Translations under genes and position numbers: made by a program
In this document: piece after piece, positions 9,931 through 20,397 of the stretch
Numbering within the stretch: the stretch's first letter is position 1
How the letters are laid out: each line of letters opens with the position of its first letter
Notes under the pieces: generated by a model
What the model was told of the DNA's origin: nothing
Databases searched by the model: none
Seen by the model: the letters and a program-made list of their open reading frames with translations, nothing else
Assembly: GCA_905221605.1 (NCBI GenBank)
Contig: CAJNDS010002702.1
Span: forward strand, 172,501-236,500
From: Symbiodinium natans
Lineage: Eukaryota > Sar > Dinophyceae > Suessiales > Symbiodiniaceae
DNA length: 64,000 nucleotides
Reading direction: 5' to 3'

Positions 9931-11790
9931 ATGCAGAAGCCCCCGCAACATCCCGCAACAGATCAGGTCATGACGTGGCCTCTTGGGACTGCGCTGGAGA
10001 TGACCGATGCTTTCGCCATGTCAGAGATCCAGCAACCAGCAAGCTGGCCTCCATGGCCGGAGAACATGTCACGACTTCGCTTCAACGAGCAGCGTAAACA
10101 CGCCATTGAAGAACTGCTCAGTGACGATCGAAGCTCCCTTGACAGCTGGCCTTTCATCCAAGTTCGTCATGGTGACTACTTGTGGGCATTCGGACCTAAG
10201 CCCGATGGTCAGGAGCATGTTGACACAGTCCGAGGAAACGGCAACGGCGACATCCCACTCCGCGGCTGGCACGGGGTCTACATTGAGTGGCCGGGAGCAC
10301 GGCGCTTTGCATCCTCGGTTGTGATGGCCCGGCCTCATGGAAGCAGCTTCCGAAGTTTACAGAACATCTCCAAAGTCCCAAGCAAGGGCTGTCTGGGCAG
10401 GTCGAGCACATGCCACAAGCAGTCGGAAGCAATCTTCATCGAGCTCTTTGACCCCTGCAATCCAGAGCATCTGCTTCTTGGGGAGCACAAGTATCGAGAG
10501 TGCCCAGAGTGCTTCCGGCTTGGGGATCGTTGCTCCAAGATTGACGCGATGGCAGATGGCAAGGTGACGAAGCAAGCGCGCAGCTGCAGTGACTCAGGGA
10601 GCAGAGCTGAGGACTGGATGCGAGGGCGTCAGTTCCGTCCAACAGAGGGAGGTTTGGAAACCACGGTTACATTTGAGAGCATCCAAGTGCAGGTCTTCTG
10701 CTATCCTGACACACTTGCCTTCGAAAGGTCTGTGTGGGAGCTGGGGCAGGAAGCGGTCAACGGCCACAGCAACAACCGTTCGCTTTTCAACACAGCCATG
10801 ACTCTCTTGAACGACCGGATCCTGAAAGGAGAGCCGCAGAGTTTAGCGCATGTGTTGTTGCTCCTCAACAATGTGCCTGGTCCCAGATAAGAACAACTTT
10901 TGGATAATGGCCTTGACGTTTATGATTCCGAAAGTTGAAATTAACGGCTGTAAAAGAAGGTTACAAGTTCTCCAAGAACGACTCAGGTGACGTGTCCACC
11001 AAAGACTGGGCTTATGCAGCAGAAGACCAAGGCTGGGGTACATGCTGCTGCTTCGGCGGAGGTGTTTGAGATGTTCAAAGAGGCGCTGGACTTCGACAAG
11101 GAGAGGCAAGGTCAACACTTGAGGCAGAAGAATGCCATTGCGGAGCTGCTCCAAGACCAGGCAGGATTCTCTCCGGAGCCCAAGACAGGATGCCCGGAGG
11201 GGTGGGTGATGTTCCCCTTGAGGGATGGCGCTTCTCACGATGCCGATCTGTGCTTCCATGGCACCTCCATGACAGCTCTGGCTCCCATCCTGCTTCAGGG
11301 CCTGAAGAAGCCCCAATCTACGGCAGATGTCGCCCACGGTCAGGCGAGATCGACATCCAAAAGAACCATCTACTTGAGCCCATCCTGGTGGTACTCCGCG
11401 CATCCCGTGTATTCTCCACTCCATGTGGTCCAGGACTCGCATGGCCGCGGGACTCCACGAGCTTTCCAGCTGGTCTTAAAGTGTGGCGTTCGCAAGGGCA
11501 AGTACACGGTTCAAGATGGCACCTTAGCAAGCAAACACTGGGACCCAGAGCTGAGGATGGATCCAGACCGGCCGACTATGGACGGAATGGAGTACCTGGT
11601 GGAGGATGAGGGCGCCATTTCCCTCATCGAGGTCATGTTCCGTGAGTTTGGGAGGGGCGCCGATGCAACAGTGTATGGAGAGTTGCCACCCAAGCTAGAC
11701 GTGCGCGATGAGAAGCTTGAGTACCAGTGGACGAAAATGCTACAGAAGCACTTTCGTGCCTGCGGATGGTTCTTGACACGCAGTCCCTGA
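9931..11790 (+). CDS. Two-exon gene with C-terminal ART/PARP-like domain
   Basis: Exon 1 is 9931-10872 from an ATG. Exon 2 is 10987-11790. The donor AAT|GTGCCT and acceptor CTCAG|GTG are both phase 0 and remove 114 bp, giving 581 residues. The N-terminal 300 residues are unrecognised (HGDYLWAFGPKP, HGVYIEWPGARRF). The C-terminal part has DLCFHGTSMTALAPILLQGL, then IYLSPSWWYSAHPVY, then a pair of hydrophobic strands. This is the H-G-T ... Y-L-S-P-S ... A-H-P-V-Y pattern of a divergent ADP-ribosyltransferase-fold family, similar to the C-terminal part of some neuralized-like proteins. The HGT and Y-L-S-P-S match the first two catalytic-motif positions, but a third-motif Glu cannot be fixed by eye. 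It could act as an ADP-ribosyl transferase or an inactive binder. It lies in the same direction as two neighbours, one of them also ART-like. Confidence 0.7.
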
Positions 11791-11799
11791 GCCATTCCC

Positions 11800-12212
11800 A
11801 TCGAGCGACAGTCATGATTACAGTTTGCAGCAAAAAGGCACGTGTGTGCTCGTGGTCTGAACATATCCTTTGCAGGTTCAGCTTCTCTGCACTAGAACGC
11901 TTCTGCCGGACTGGTATAGTTTACAACATGCCTACTTAGCTCTACTCAAGTCATCTCCACTACAGATTTGTGTATGCGAGTGGCTTTCAGTTTACTAAGC
12001 TCGTTCCAGAGGACGGGAACTATTGCAAGGCGTTTCAATTTCTTGAAGCCCAACCAAAAAAAGGTTAACGAGTATGCGTGCTTCCTCATCATGAGATATA
12101 AGTGCCCAGAAGTGCAGCCCAGGAGCAAAACGGTGCTGTCGTGTTCTACACGAACCTTGCCCATGGAGAGGTGGTCTTTCGGGTTCTCAGGGTGTATTCT
12201 AGATCCGCGGAG
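11800..12212. other. No gene recognised
   Basis: The 3' flank of the ART-like gene. Weakly open frames on both strands show no family pattern. It may contain the 3' untranslated region and the upstream intron of the next gene. Confidence 0.3.
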
Positions 12213-12574
12213 TTGGTGTTGTGGATGTCTGTGCCATCTGTAGCACGGACGACGCCACAATGCGCATCGCTGTGCAGTCCGGCACCTTCATCTGCGAGAC
12301 CCTATTCGCCAGCCTCGCCCCAAGCTGTGCATTGCGAGTGCTTTCCTGCATGGGCATTTCCAAAAATGGGCGGGGGGGCGGGGGTACCCTGAATATACCC
12401 AAAAAAGCATCATCCTTAGTATAAGGAACCCCCAAAAGGGTACCCCGTATTTCGGAAACCCACCACATGATTCCTCTGCATCTTAAGCGCGAAACACTGG
12501 CCACACAGGTGCTCTGACGTTCTCCGGATCGCTCACGCTCACGTGCCCCAGCTGCTTTCACGAGCTGTGCTCGC
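12213..12574 (+). CDS. Internal exons of a Cys-rich (zinc-binding-like) protein
   Basis: Exon 1 is 12213-12326 and exon 2 is 12509-12574; the phases match if the donor is AAGCT|GTGCAT and the acceptor is CACACAG. The joined peptide holds VVDVCAICSTDDATMRIAV and, after the junction, CALTFSG...LTCPSCFHELCSR, which ends at GTAAGC. The C-x2-C pairs (CAIC, CPSC) and CFHELC suggest a zinc-binding module such as a RING or B-box variant, but the spacing is not standard. The 182-bp intron contains a family D foldback element (12355-12465). Start and stop were not found; more exons are expected on both sides. Confidence 0.45.
12355..12465. mobile_element. Foldback element family D inside an intron
   Basis: The left arm TTCCAAAAATGGGC...GGGGGTACCC pairs with the right arm GGGTACCCCGTATTTCGGAA, with CTTAGTATAAGGAA in the loop region. 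Relatives lie at 21190, 34598, 40292, 49068 and 52140. Confidence 0.6.
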
Positions 12575-13051
12575 GTAAGCTCCGAGTCTAATCCTGCCGT
12601 GTCTAAGTAATGATAGTCATAGTAGGGCTGTGCTTGAGGATATCCATACTTTCAAGATGTTTGAAAATTTTTCTTGGGGTTTCTTTGCATATGAAAAAGA
12701 ATCAGGAACAACAACATCAGTTCCCAAGGTGTGACGATGCTTCGGTGCGTGCGGCCGGGCTCTGCTCCCCGGACTGCCCGCCCGGAGACATCACCAACAA
12801 TGGGGCTCGGGTCTGCGGCCGCGAGTTTGAAGGGCTTATTCAAAGGGGTCGGAATAATTTCTAATAGTATTCCCTTAGGGTCTCTTGATAAACATACTCC
12901 AATGCCCTATATTACAGGGTTTTTGTGAAGGTTGTATCTGTATCATGGATGTAGGGCTGAGGGTTTAGCGTCAGGGCTGGCTGTCAAAGACAGCCTCCCT
13001 ACTTCTGCTCAATGGCCACTGCTGCGAGTGAATTTGTGTGTTTCTGGCCAG

Positions 13052-13118
13052 ATCATCGTTCCGCCGTTGAAATCGGACGCCTTTATTGACACATTCTGCC
13101 AACCACGTGCAGCTCATG
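13052..13118 (+). CDS. Exon candidate, unknown protein
   Basis: CTGGCCAG precedes 22 codons reading IIVPPLKSDAFIDTFCQPRA and AH, then the donor GTGAGG. The following intron carries (TTTAGGG)n at 13182-13218. The phase does not match the next likely exon at 13258, so an exon is missing or the two belong to different genes. Confidence 0.4.
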
Positions 13119-13257
13119 GTGAGGTGCGGCACCCCGAACTGTTCACTTCCTTCTCTCTCTCTCTTTCTCTGTCTCTTTTGGGGTTTAGGGTTTAGGGTTT
13201 AGGGTTTAGGGTTTAGGGTCTCTCTCTCTCTTTCTCCTTGTCCCTCTCGAGCTGCAG

Positions 13258-13437
13258 TTGGTCTTCGCTTCTCGCATGGAGGTCGATCTAAATGATGAGT
13301 TCTCTCTGGGTAGATCTTTGGTGCAATCCATGTCGATGGGTAGTTCTCAAAAGGACGGCCCCTTGTTTGGGTACCATGGATATAGGGCCCCAGTTTGTAA
13401 TGCGAAGCCTCACAAAGAGCACCATAATGCAGATTAA
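13258..13437 (+). CDS. Terminal exon, unknown protein
   Basis: After a pyrimidine-rich stretch (TCTCTCTTTCTCC) and CTGCAG, 59 codons run to TAA. They include LVFASRMEVDLNDEFSLGR and MSMGSSQKDGPLFGYHGY. The composition looks genuinely coding, but no family is recognised. The upstream intron contains a (TTTAGGG)n tract, the usual pattern here. Confidence 0.5.
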   Translation: MVFASRMEVDLNDEFSLGRSLVQSMSMGSSQKDGPLFGYHGYRAPVCNAKPHKEHHNAD

Positions 13438-13926
13438 CCCTGAAACCTTACACCCTACACCCCGAATAGGGGGGTCCCCTATGTCACGGTTGCCAAGATC
13501 TCCACGTGCAGGTTCGAGTTACCTGCCTTGGTGGCTTCCAGGTCGTGACTCAAGGCCGCGGTTCAGAGCTCTGGGGCTAGGGAGCACAGTGGTTCTAAGC
13601 AGGGGGATTGGGCCTCACCTTTATTTCCGGGTGGTTCAGTTCTCTAAGCCTTTCTTGAGGTTTGAGAATGCGGTTGCCCGCGCTGCTGATTCGCATCTAG
13701 CCGCTTCTGCAAGCGCAGCCCATAGCCACACAACATTAGATGCTTAGGCTTAGGCCCTGGTGTAACGAGAGTGTAAGGTTTGGAGATTTGAGACCTCAGC
13801 CTTTGCATGCGGCCATGCTGCGAGACTATACCTTCACAGGCCTGTTTGGTCAACATCTGCGTCACCTCGCTGCTTTGGAGCCTCAGACACTGAACGGCAG
13901 GAGCAGCAAGATCATCTTGGCCAGAG

Positions 13927-14177
13927 GATGAGCCGTCTGCTTAGACCTCAGGCGGAAGCACAAACCACACCTCGTCCTTGCTCTCAACCGCTACAGTCCC
14001 TCCCAAGAAGGCTGCAAACCTTTGCGATCCTCTGCGTTCCCACTGCAGCCATGGGGCAAAGCTGCTGCTGCACAACAGCAGGTTTGGCCCATGGTTGCAA
14101 TGGCAACGCAGATGATCGCAAAGGTTTGCAGCCTTCTTGGGAGGAACTGTAGAGCCGATCTAAGCAGACGGCTCATT
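13927..14177. repeat. Long imperfect palindrome (about 250 bp)
   Basis: GATGAGCCGTCTGCTTAGA at the left end is answered by TCTAAGCAGACGGCTCAT at the right end. CCCAAGAAGGCTGCAAACC is answered by GGTTTGCAGCCTTCTTGGG. The arms match along most of their length around a centre near 14052. Both strands therefore read nearly the same peptide, starting MSRLLR and including RRLQTFAI. It is either a recent inverted duplication or a foldback element. The shared frame is a consequence of the palindrome and is not itself evidence of a gene. Confidence 0.85.
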
Positions 14178-14245
14178 CACAACTGCGGAACACTTCAGTC
14201 AGATGACTTGCCGCTGGAACACGGCGAGACGTTGCAACGAAACCC

Positions 14246-14581
14246 ATGGCTCTGCGGCTACGGGAATGCCGGGATTTCGGAATGGCGCCTTCAGCTTGCG
14301 TCACTGAAAACTTCAACCATGATTCGAAGTCCGACTTCAAGTTTGCAGTGGTGGAATTCGAAGATGCCATGGTCTGCAGAATGCGCTTACAAGTTTTTGG
14401 TCTGTTTCGAGAGCTCGTCCCAGCTTAGCGCCCGACCGGGAGCTGGGATTATACGGGGCAGTCCTGTTGCTTCGGCCGCGACAAGGTTGAGTTTGACTTC
14501 GACACAAGCTCGAAATTTGCAGTCTTGCCGCCTGCAGGTGCCATACTCAGAAGCATAAAAGCTGATGATGCATCACATTGA
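14246..14581 (+). CDS. Two-exon 3' end of a small unknown gene
   Basis: Exon 1 is 14246-14392 if the ATG at 14246 is the start. Exon 2 is 14462-14581. The donor CAA|GTTTTT and acceptor GGGGCAG are phase 0 and remove 69 bp. The product would be 88 residues and acidic, with SKSDFKFAVVEFEDAM before the junction and KVEFDFDTSSKFAVLPPAG after it. The two 'FKFAV / KFAV' segments resemble each other, so this may be a short internal repeat. The family is unknown, and upstream exons may exist. It begins 70 bp after the palindrome. Confidence 0.45.
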
Positions 14582-15261
14582 GCGTCACGAGATGCTGTTT
14601 GATTTTTGTGGTGCTTTTTACTTGTATGTATCAGAAACAGACGTAGACCACACCATACATGCAATCAGTTTTTCACCTACATCCCCATGACCTGCTACTA
14701 AGTACCTCTAAACCCTAAACCCTGAAATCTGAAGCTTTTAACAGCTTGAGCGGTGGCACCGAAGACTCTTAAGATCCCTTCAGACCCTTCAGATAGGCGT
14801 TGATCCAAGTTTCGGCCCCACCTTTTTGCCGCCCGAAAGCAATACGGCCTTTGCTAGAATAAAGACCCCCTAAGAGAGGACCAAAAGTCAGAGCCTCCTC
14901 CCACTCCAAAAAAACCTGATAGGACCCACGAACCCGAATGCGGAAAGCAGTCACCCGTGACGCAGATATAACGCGGAATCAACGAAACGTCGGCGCGCGG
15001 GCGGAAAAGAGGGTTTCGTTTCGCACGGTTCAAACAGAACATTGTGCATGAAGTGCAGGAGCTTCGCCTGACAGCACGGGCAATAAGAATTCATGATGTC
15101 AAAGGCTGCAAGGCAACGTGCATATTTCTGCAAGAGCGAAGGCATGCGTTCAATCTCTTATGTGTGGATCACACCATGGTAATTCAACATTTTCAGCCGG
15201 CTACCATCTAATTCCTGACTTAGCTCCTCGTCACTTTCGTATGTCGCTGTGGATTTAAGGC

Positions 15262-15950
15262 ACGTGAACGCCACAGCGGCACGCGTCCTGTGGAGTTCCC
15301 CCTTAGCTTGACAGATTGGGAACGCCGCGGAACGCCACGTGGAACGCCACGGCGGCGCGCGTCCTGTGGAGTTCCCCCTTAGCTTCACGGATTCGGAACG
15401 CCGCGGAACGCCACGTCGAACACCACGGCGGCAGTGGATTTCCCCTTTGGCTTGACGGATTGGGAACGCCGTGGAACGCCACGTGGAACGCCACGGCGGC
15501 GCGTGTCCTGTGGAGTTCCCCCTTATATCTTGACGGATTGACGGATTCGGAACGCCGCGGAACGGCACGTGCAACGCCACGGAGGCGCGAGTTCCCCCTT
15601 AGCTTGACGGATTCGGAACGCCGCTTATCACGCCACGTGGAACGCCGCGGAAGCGCGCCCTGTGGAGTTCGGAACGGCGCGTGAAACGCCACGGTGGCGC
15701 GCGTCCTGTGGAGTTCCCCCTTAGCTTGACGGATTCGGAACGCCGCTGAACGCCACGTCGAACGCCGCGGCAGCGCGCGTCCTCTGAAGTTCCCCCTTAG
15801 CGTGACGGATTCGGAACGCCGCGGAACGCCACCTGGAACGCCACGGCGGCGCGCGTCCTGTGGAGTTCCCCCTTAGCTTGACGGATTCGGAACACCGCGG
15901 AACGCCACGTGGAACGCCACGGCGGCGCGCGTCCTGTGCAGTTCCTCCTT
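15262..15950. repeat. Tandem repeat, about 75-80-bp unit, roughly 9 copies
   Basis: The unit contains GTCCTGTGGAGTTCCCCCTT, AGCTTGACGGATTCGGAACG and CCACGTGGAACGCCACGG. Copies differ by small indels and substitutions. Both strands stay open because the unit is GC-rich and free of stops. Reading it as a protein on either strand is not justified. Confidence 0.9.
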
Positions 15951-15965
15951 AACAGCACGCATTAC

Positions 15966-16078
15966 GCCACTCGCGGACGCTTGCGGACGCTTGCGAACGC
16001 TTGCGGACGCTTGCGGACGCTCATGCGAACACTTGCGGACGCTTGCGGACGCTTGGCGGACGCTTGGCGGACACAACG
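15966..16078. repeat. Tandem 10-bp repeat (CTTGCGGACG)n
   Basis: About 10 units of CTTGCGGACG with a few variants (CTTGCGAACG, CTTGGCGGACG) directly follow the larger array. It is a second, independent minisatellite. Confidence 0.9.
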
Positions 16079-16507
16079 CAACGACGTTTGGTAACCTCCC
16101 AACCCCCAGACCCCCAAGTTTAAAACGGGAACCGGGAACCCTTCTGCGGAGCATTCGGGAACAAACCTACAAGCGAACCGCTCAAGACCTACTACCCCCG
16201 ACGGGAAATACAAAAACACCCCAAACCCTTGACCGTGCCTGAGTCGATGGGAGGTTCATGTGGCGACCCCTGTCCAGAGGGCTGGTTCTCCAACGTCTGG
16301 AGCTTGGAGGGGGCTTTGCGGGGGTGAGAAGAGAGCTTGGGCAGTTTCAGGCTTTTCGGGGTTCAGAGTTCAGGGTTCAGGGTTTAGGGTTCAGGGTTCA
16401 GGGTTTAGGGGTATGTTATGTTCTGGTGTTCTTGGAGCTGAGGTGAACACGCGGCATACAGATCTGTGGCTCGAGGCGGGAGTCTCTGTCAATCTGCCCT
16501 TGCTCTG

Positions 16508-16664
16508 TGGGATGTTCCCCCTTTATACTAACAACCTTCATAGAGTTTAGGGTTTAGGGTTTAGAGTTTGGGGTTTAGGGTTTAGGGGGACCCTTAATAG
16601 GGATTATAGTAGCCCCCTAGTGTAATCCCTATTAAGGGCTGCTAGTAAAAGGGGGAACATCCCA
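16508..16664. mobile_element. Foldback element family A, copy 1, with nested telomere tract
   Basis: GGGATGTTCCCCCTTTATAC on the left pairs with GTAAAAGGGGGAACATCCC on the right. Inside, AATAGGGATTATAG pairs with TAATCCCTATT. A (TTTAGGG)n tract at about 16546-16589 interrupts the left arm; the other four copies lack it. Confidence 0.85.
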
Positions 16665-17581
16665 ACTTTCCCTGTTTGCCATCTCTATCTCTCTTCGGCC
16701 AGCGTGAACAGCAAGGGTAGCAGCTTTGAATGCTCGCCAGGAGGTTTCCCACGACAAAGGCGTCTGGAAGGATTGCCCCCAGGACTGAGGGGGGCATGGG
16801 TGTGTTGAACAAAAGGTCATGTGGGAATAAGTACTGCAGTAATAGTGTGCCCTTAGGGTCCCCAGATACTTATACAACTTATGCGCTATAGAAGCCCCCA
16901 AAACCCTATTCTAACTATTAAGGCCCCTATATTGGGTAAAAAGTCGGTCTAAGGCGAGCCCAAAGTACCCTCCAGGACTTAAGCGGCCAGATCTACGTAC
17001 ACTGCCAAGGGCTCAGTTCTACGAAAGCAGGGCGCTTGGGATGGGCTTGGGATGGACCAAGAGAATAGCTTCGGGTGTTGGGCTTTCACGAGGGATTGTA
17101 GTGGGAGGGGGAGCTGTCACTACACTTGGCCACTGCAGTATATCGTCCCTAAATCCTAAACCTAAACCATAAACCCTAAACCCGAAGCTGATTCAGGCTT
17201 CGACGGGCTTCTCCGAGTTCTCGAGGGCCAATGCGGCCATGACCCTACTGGCGGTTCTCCTGTTCTCCTCTGTGGAATGGCACCCAAAAGATTTCTATAT
17301 GGTTCGCGTGGTGCATCGGTACCCTTCCCCCCCCCCCCCCGTGCCCCCCCCCCCAATGCTATCCCCTCACCAAACCCAAAGCCAAAATTCTCACGCAAAC
17401 CCTATACCCTAAAACCCCAAAGCCCCAAAACCCTAAACCCAAAGCAGATCCTTAATCCCCTGAACATCCCTGGGAAAAGTCCGCAAAAACCTTGAAATCC
17501 CTTGAGGTTGGACAGTTCACTCTGTAGCTCACCTTATGGGCTTTAGGGCCTCGGGGCCTCGAGGACCGTTGGGTCTAGGGA

Positions 17582-17655
17582 GGGGGGCTGTAAGAAGAGC
17601 TTAGGGTTTAGGGTTTAGGGTTTAGGGTTTAGGGTTTAGGGTTTAGGGTTTAGGG
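17582..17655. repeat. (TTTAGGG)n tract
   Basis: Seven to eight perfect units after a G-rich stretch. By the pattern seen elsewhere it probably marks the 5' part of a + strand intron. Confidence 0.9.
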
Positions 17656-17756
17656 CTAAGACTACGCCCTCAGGCGAGCGATGCCGCAGCCAGAGGGTCG
17701 AAGTGACTGGCGCCAACTTCATCAGTGCCCCTCTGAGAGGCTTGCTGTTGCTTTGC

Positions 17757-17829
17757 AGGGAATGAGGTCAGGGCCCTATGTATACCCTCTAAGGGATGAT
17801 ATAGGGTACCTCATTCCCCCATTCCCTAC
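17757..17829. mobile_element. Foldback element family F, copy 1
   Basis: GGGAATGAGGTCAGGGCCC on the left is answered by GGGTACCTCATTCCCCCATT on the right. The core reads CCCTCTAAGGG. Relatives lie at 26814-26894, 27004-27084 and, as a left half only, 62587-62636. Confidence 0.65.
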
Positions 17830-18139
17830 GAACCAACAGTACGGAAGATGGTGATGATGATGTGCTGCATCATTCTCAGGCTCTTGAACCGCAGTGACAG
17901 CTCTGGATAGAACATGTCTAATTTGTTCGGTGCCCTCGGCTTCACTGTTAGGAAGCCTACCCTCAGCTTTTGAGTCCACCATAGTTTAGAGAACTGCCCC
18001 CCTAAACCCTAAGCCCTAAGCCCTAAACCCTCATGGTGAGTTGCCTTAAGCTTGCGACTCTCCGAGGCCCTCTTCTGGACCATGCAGAAACGCACTTGCA
18101 GCCCTGCGTTGGCCCTGATGGCTGCCCTTGGTGGCTTAT

Positions 18140-18235
18140 GGGTTTACAGGGTTTAGGGTTTAGGGTTTAGGGTTTAGGGTTTAGGGTTTAGGGTCTAAGG
18201 GTCTAAGGGTCTAAGGGTTTAGGTCTAAGGAATGT
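18140..18235. repeat. (TTTAGGG)n grading into TCTAAGGG
   Basis: About seven TTTAGGG units are followed by three to four TCTAAGGG units of 8 bp. This shows unit-length change inside one tract. Confidence 0.85.
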
Positions 18236-18739
18236 ATGTACGTGCTTGATTGGAGAGGCCGGTGTCTATTCGGGCCCCTGAGGTCTGCAGCCGTACAGTG
18301 ATTTTGCCGACCTGGCCTGGTTAAAGTTCTTTCTGCACCGGAGGCAACGCACGCGCGAAGATGTTGAGCATCGGAACGCAGCCCCCTAAAAGCACCCTAA
18401 CAGCCCCCCAGCCCTAAACCCTAAACCCCTTAAACAAAGCCAAGCCAGGTGAACCTCACGTGCACCTTCGGAGAGCTGTCGGCACCTCCCTCTGCGCGTT
18501 TAGGAAGCATCAGACTTCAAAGTCCGTCTTCGCATCTCATGCTGCTATTCTGATTATTATTATTACTATTATTATTGCTATTATTATTTAATGGCTACCG
18601 CCAGTGCCGCCGACCCCTTGGAGGCAAACGCCCAAGCTGCCCAAACCCTATCCCTTCGTTTCCCCCCCCCCCCCCTTCTTCTCCTGCTCAACTCTGGGAG
18701 ATAATGCCTCTGCTCTAAGCGCCGAAACCGTAAACCTTG

Positions 18740-19930
18740 GTTCTAAGTTCTGAAACGGTATATGTAAAGGGATGGGGTTGGAAAGGGGAAGGGTACTGAG
18801 GAAGAGGGGCAGGGGAAGGGAGTGGAATGGTTGGGTAGAGGGTATCGGCGAGGGGGGTATAGGCGGAGGGGGGGGGTTTGGAGAACGCAGTAGGTGAGGG
18901 ATTGAGGAGGGGCAGGGGGGCTGGGGAGGGGGGGTGGCGGGGCCAGTGCGGGAAGGGTAGGGTCGAGGCGAGGGGGGGGGAGGGTTTGGGGTAGGGGTGG
19001 GGGTGGGGGTGGGGTGGGGGGAGGTGGCATGTGAGGGGTTGAGGAGGTGGGTGTGTGTGGGGTGGGAGGTCAGGGACGGGGGGGAGGAGGACGGGTGGGG
19101 AGGGAGAGGAGAGGGGCAGGGCAGGAGGAGTGGAATGGTTGGGAAGGGGAAGGGTAGTGGGGGGGGCAGGGGAAAAAGGGTAGGAGAGGTGGAGTGGGCA
19201 GGGATGAGGGGCGGAGTAGCTGGTAGAGGGAAGGCCTGCAGGATGGGGATGGGGAGGAGGGGGCGGCGGGGGTTGGGCGGGTGGGGTGGGTAGGGGGGCG
19301 GGGGGTGGGGTGGGGGAGGGGGGTGGGGGGAAGGGCGGGAAGGGCGGAAAAAACGAAAAAGGCGGGCGTGTACTGGACCCTGTAAATGATTGCCTCATCC
19401 GCGAGGGGAGGTCTTGGCGGAGGGGGGGGTCGGCAGCGGGTGGGGTAGGGCAGGGGGGGGTGGGGGGTTTAGAGGGTAGGCCTGTGCGGGATGTGAGGGG
19501 CGTGGCTCGTGGGGGGGTGGAGGCAGGGCGGGGTGTGGGTGGGGCGGGGGGCGGGGCGGGGGGGTGGGGGGGACGGACAGAGGAATGGAGTGGAAGAGGT
19601 TGCGGTCAGGGCAGGGATGGGGGAAGGCCCCGGGAAACACGGGGAACAAACAGGGAGGGGAGCAGTGCGGGAGGGTGGGTGAGGGGGGGGGGGAAGCGAN
19701 NNNNNNNNNNNNNNNNNNNNNNNNNNNNNNNNNNNNNNNNNNNNNNNNNNNNNNNNNNNNNNNNNNNNNNNNNNNNNNNNNNNNNNNNNNNNNNNNNNNG
19801 GGGAGGGCGGGCGTGTGCTGGAGCCTTTAAATCATTGCCTCATCGAGGGAGGGTAAAGGCGGAGGGGGGGGTCGGCAGCGGGTGGGGTAGGGCAGGGGGG
19901 GGGGGGGGGTTTTGGGGGGGAGGGGTTGGG
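18740..19930. repeat. G-rich minisatellite region with assembly gap
   Basis: About 1.2 kb of strongly G-biased + strand DNA (GGGG, GGGTGGGG and GGAGGGG words) with few C. Two segments that share GGGTCGGCAGCGGGTGGGGT, preceded by ATTGCCTCATC, lie at about 19350-19455 and 19805-19905, one on each side of the gap. This indicates a duplicated unit of roughly 450 bp or an assembly collapse. The long Pro/Gly-type frames are composition effects. Confidence 0.85.
19700..19799. other. Assembly gap (100 N)
   Basis: Exactly 100 N, the conventional placeholder for a gap of unknown size, inside the G-rich minisatellite. Confidence 0.98.
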
Positions 19931-20023
19931 GGAGGGGTGGGTTTCTAATCGGTGGGGTGTGGCGGGGAGAAACAAACAGAGGGTCTTCACTGACGCCGCC
20001 CCGCTGTTGCTGGGGTCGGCGGA

Positions 20024-20230
<207 letters not shown>

Positions 20231-20343
20231 TTTGTTATTTTTATACCGCAGGCATCAGTAACTCTGAGGCCTGGATTCCCCTGCAGTGGTACCCACATGC
20301 GCTCTAACCCAGAAGCTTTTGCAAGTTTACAGCCTCTGCCCAG

Positions 20344-20397
20344 GTCACCAGCAACTGCCAGCTGGGCTGCTTCCAGGGCGACTTTGTGTCGCACCCA
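20344..20397 (+). CDS. Exon candidate with C-x3-C motif
   Basis: CTGCCCAG precedes the reading VTSNCQLGCFQGDFVSHPA. Cys spaced as C-x3-C and followed by a Gly recurs in other candidate exons at 22.26, 23.43 and 25.0 kb. The family is unknown, possibly a secreted or surface protein with repeated Cys-rich exons. Confidence 0.35.

Noticed and set aside
13500-13545. tRNA T-arm GCAGGTTCGAGTTACCTGC
   Set aside because: The loop is 9 nt and not 7, and no other tRNA arm can be placed.
15158-15692. Minus- and plus-strand frames over the 78-bp repeat
   Set aside because: Both strands are open because the GC-rich unit has no stops; no protein family pattern.
18715-19948. Pro-rich and Gly-rich frames of more than 200 codons
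   Set aside because: They are composition effects of the G-rich minisatellite, and one of them runs through the N gap.
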